Of a stretch of DNA of 64,000 bases, positions 63,453 to 64,000 are shown one piece after another. Made by a program: the position numbers and the translations under genes. Numbering within the stretch: position 1 is the first letter of the stretch; the number at the start of each line of letters is the position of its first letter. The notes under the pieces are model-generated. The model was given only the letters and a program-made list of their open reading frames with translations, made no database searches and was not told where the DNA came from. The stretch lies in assembly GCA_018223125.1 (NCBI GenBank), contig JAAEZA010000008.1:30190-94189 (forward strand), given 5' to 3'. This DNA is from Paracoccaceae bacterium (GTDB lineage: Bacteria; Pseudomonadota; Alphaproteobacteria; Rhodobacterales; Rhodobacteraceae).

Positions 63453-64000
63453 TCAGTCTTTTTGCTGAACCTCGGACAACCGGCTTCCTTCAAGCACCGC
63501 AGCGCCACTTAGCACAGCCATGATCCCCAGCACCAGTTGCGGTCCGGCGGCGTCTGCGATGACGCCGAAAATTCCGCCTGCCAGCAGCAGCATGCCGATC
63601 ATCGTGTTGGACAGCGCGGTGTAAACCGGTTTGCGGTCGTGGCTGTCCATATCCGTCAGATGGGTTTTTCGCCCTGCCCTTGCCCCTTGATAGGCAATCT
63701 GGGCGAAGAATACATATGCCGCGATCAGCCAGCCATCACCGACACCAAACGCACCGCCGAGTGCTGCAAGCGCAAAAATTAAAGCGGACACGCCGCCGGC
63801 AACCATCAGCGTTTTCCGGCTGGAGTAATCTGCGAATGTGCCCCACAGGTAGGAGGATACAATAGAAGCAATAGAGGAGGCGAGGATCAGCAGCCCAAGA
63901 TTGCCAAAACCGTTCTCGCTCTCCCCGCCGCCGAGCATGATCAGGAATGGCGGCGCGAGCGCGGTTGAAATCAGCAGTGCGCGGGTGGCGATATAGGTCC
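63453..64000 (-). CDS. MFS transporter, C-terminal part (cut by window edge)
   Basis: The frame runs from the window edge to a stop at 63453 and gives about 182 residues. It has five to six hydrophobic segments and the loop GTFADYSSRKTLM, matching the MFS signature between helices 8 and 9, so the first half of the transporter lies outside. The substrate cannot be assigned. The 130-bp gap to the RTX gene shows nothing but probable promoter sequence for the RTX gene. Confidence 0.8.
   Translation of the reverse strand, partial: TYIATRALLISTALAPPFLIMLGGGESENGFGNLGLLILASSIASIVSSYLWGTFADYSSRKTLMVAGGVSALIFALAALGGAFGVGDGWLIAAYVFFAQIAYQGARAGRKTHLTDMDSHDRKPVYTALSNTMIGMLLLAGGIFGVIADAAGPQLVLGIMAVLSGAAVLEGSRLSEVQQKD

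Overview
The window looks like chromosomal DNA of a marine-type alphaproteobacterium, most likely Rhodobacterales (Roseobacter group). This is inferred from roughly 55-60 percent GC, high gene density, short A/G-rich ribosome binding sites, familiar alphaproteobacterial gene neighbourhoods (cvpA-purF, serS next to surE-pcm-nlpD, yajC-secD-secF with an Mth938-like gene), a TIGR02300-type protein, large RTX proteins and a full CtrA-type box. No phage, insertion sequence or CRISPR array was found. Most of the window is core genome, with accessory islands: a sulfatase pair, an RND pump, two RTX genes and a flavin-monooxygenase catabolic cluster.

Layout. 1-9.5 kb: dnaB, alr, mlaE-mlaF, a PqiA-like protein, radA, cvpA, purF and an SDR, all on the plus strand. 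9.6-12.4 kb: two tandem sulfatases. 12.4-16.0 kb (minus): a YfgM-like protein, bamB and der, the E. coli order. 16.3-20.9 kb: an RND adaptor and permease. 21-24.5 kb (minus): an Atm1-like ABC exporter and a LysM protein. 24.6-27.4 kb: a LOG-family protein, a host-attachment-type protein, sodB, a small secreted protein and an Mth938-like protein. 27.5-31.2 kb (minus): yajC-secD-secF plus a TSUP permease. 31.6-33.8 kb: a membrane pentapeptide-repeat protein and two small lipoproteins. 34-38 kb: serS, then nlpD, pcm and surE on the minus strand. 38.2-41.9 kb: a periplasmic 5'-nucleotidase and an RTX protein.

42-52.8 kb carries the lower TCA operon: sucC, sucD, an unknown exported protein, sucA, sucB (two lipoyl domains), a MAPEG protein, a VOC protein, lpd and a TSUP permease. 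The sucC promoter holds two copies of a perfect TGTGATCACA palindrome. The same palindrome lies directly in front of a convergent GntR/FCD regulator gene at 52.8-53.4 kb, so I propose that this regulator controls both itself and the suc operon. A REP-like double palindrome separates sucC from sucD, and a separate 21-bp perfect inverted repeat lies behind the metallopeptidase gene at 53.5 kb.

53.6-64 kb: a YgjP-type metallopeptidase, a TIGR02300 protein, tRNA-Ala(GGC), and a LysR gene divergent from a five-gene operon (AA_synth/DUF1185 protein, alpha/beta hydrolase, flavin reductase, LLM flavin monooxygenase, aldehyde dehydrogenase). The operon resembles the Rut pyrimidine pathway in part and may be a little-described ring- or amide-opening pathway. 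It is followed by a 916-residue RTX protein built from five modules at an exact 375-bp period, and by a truncated MFS transporter at the window edge.
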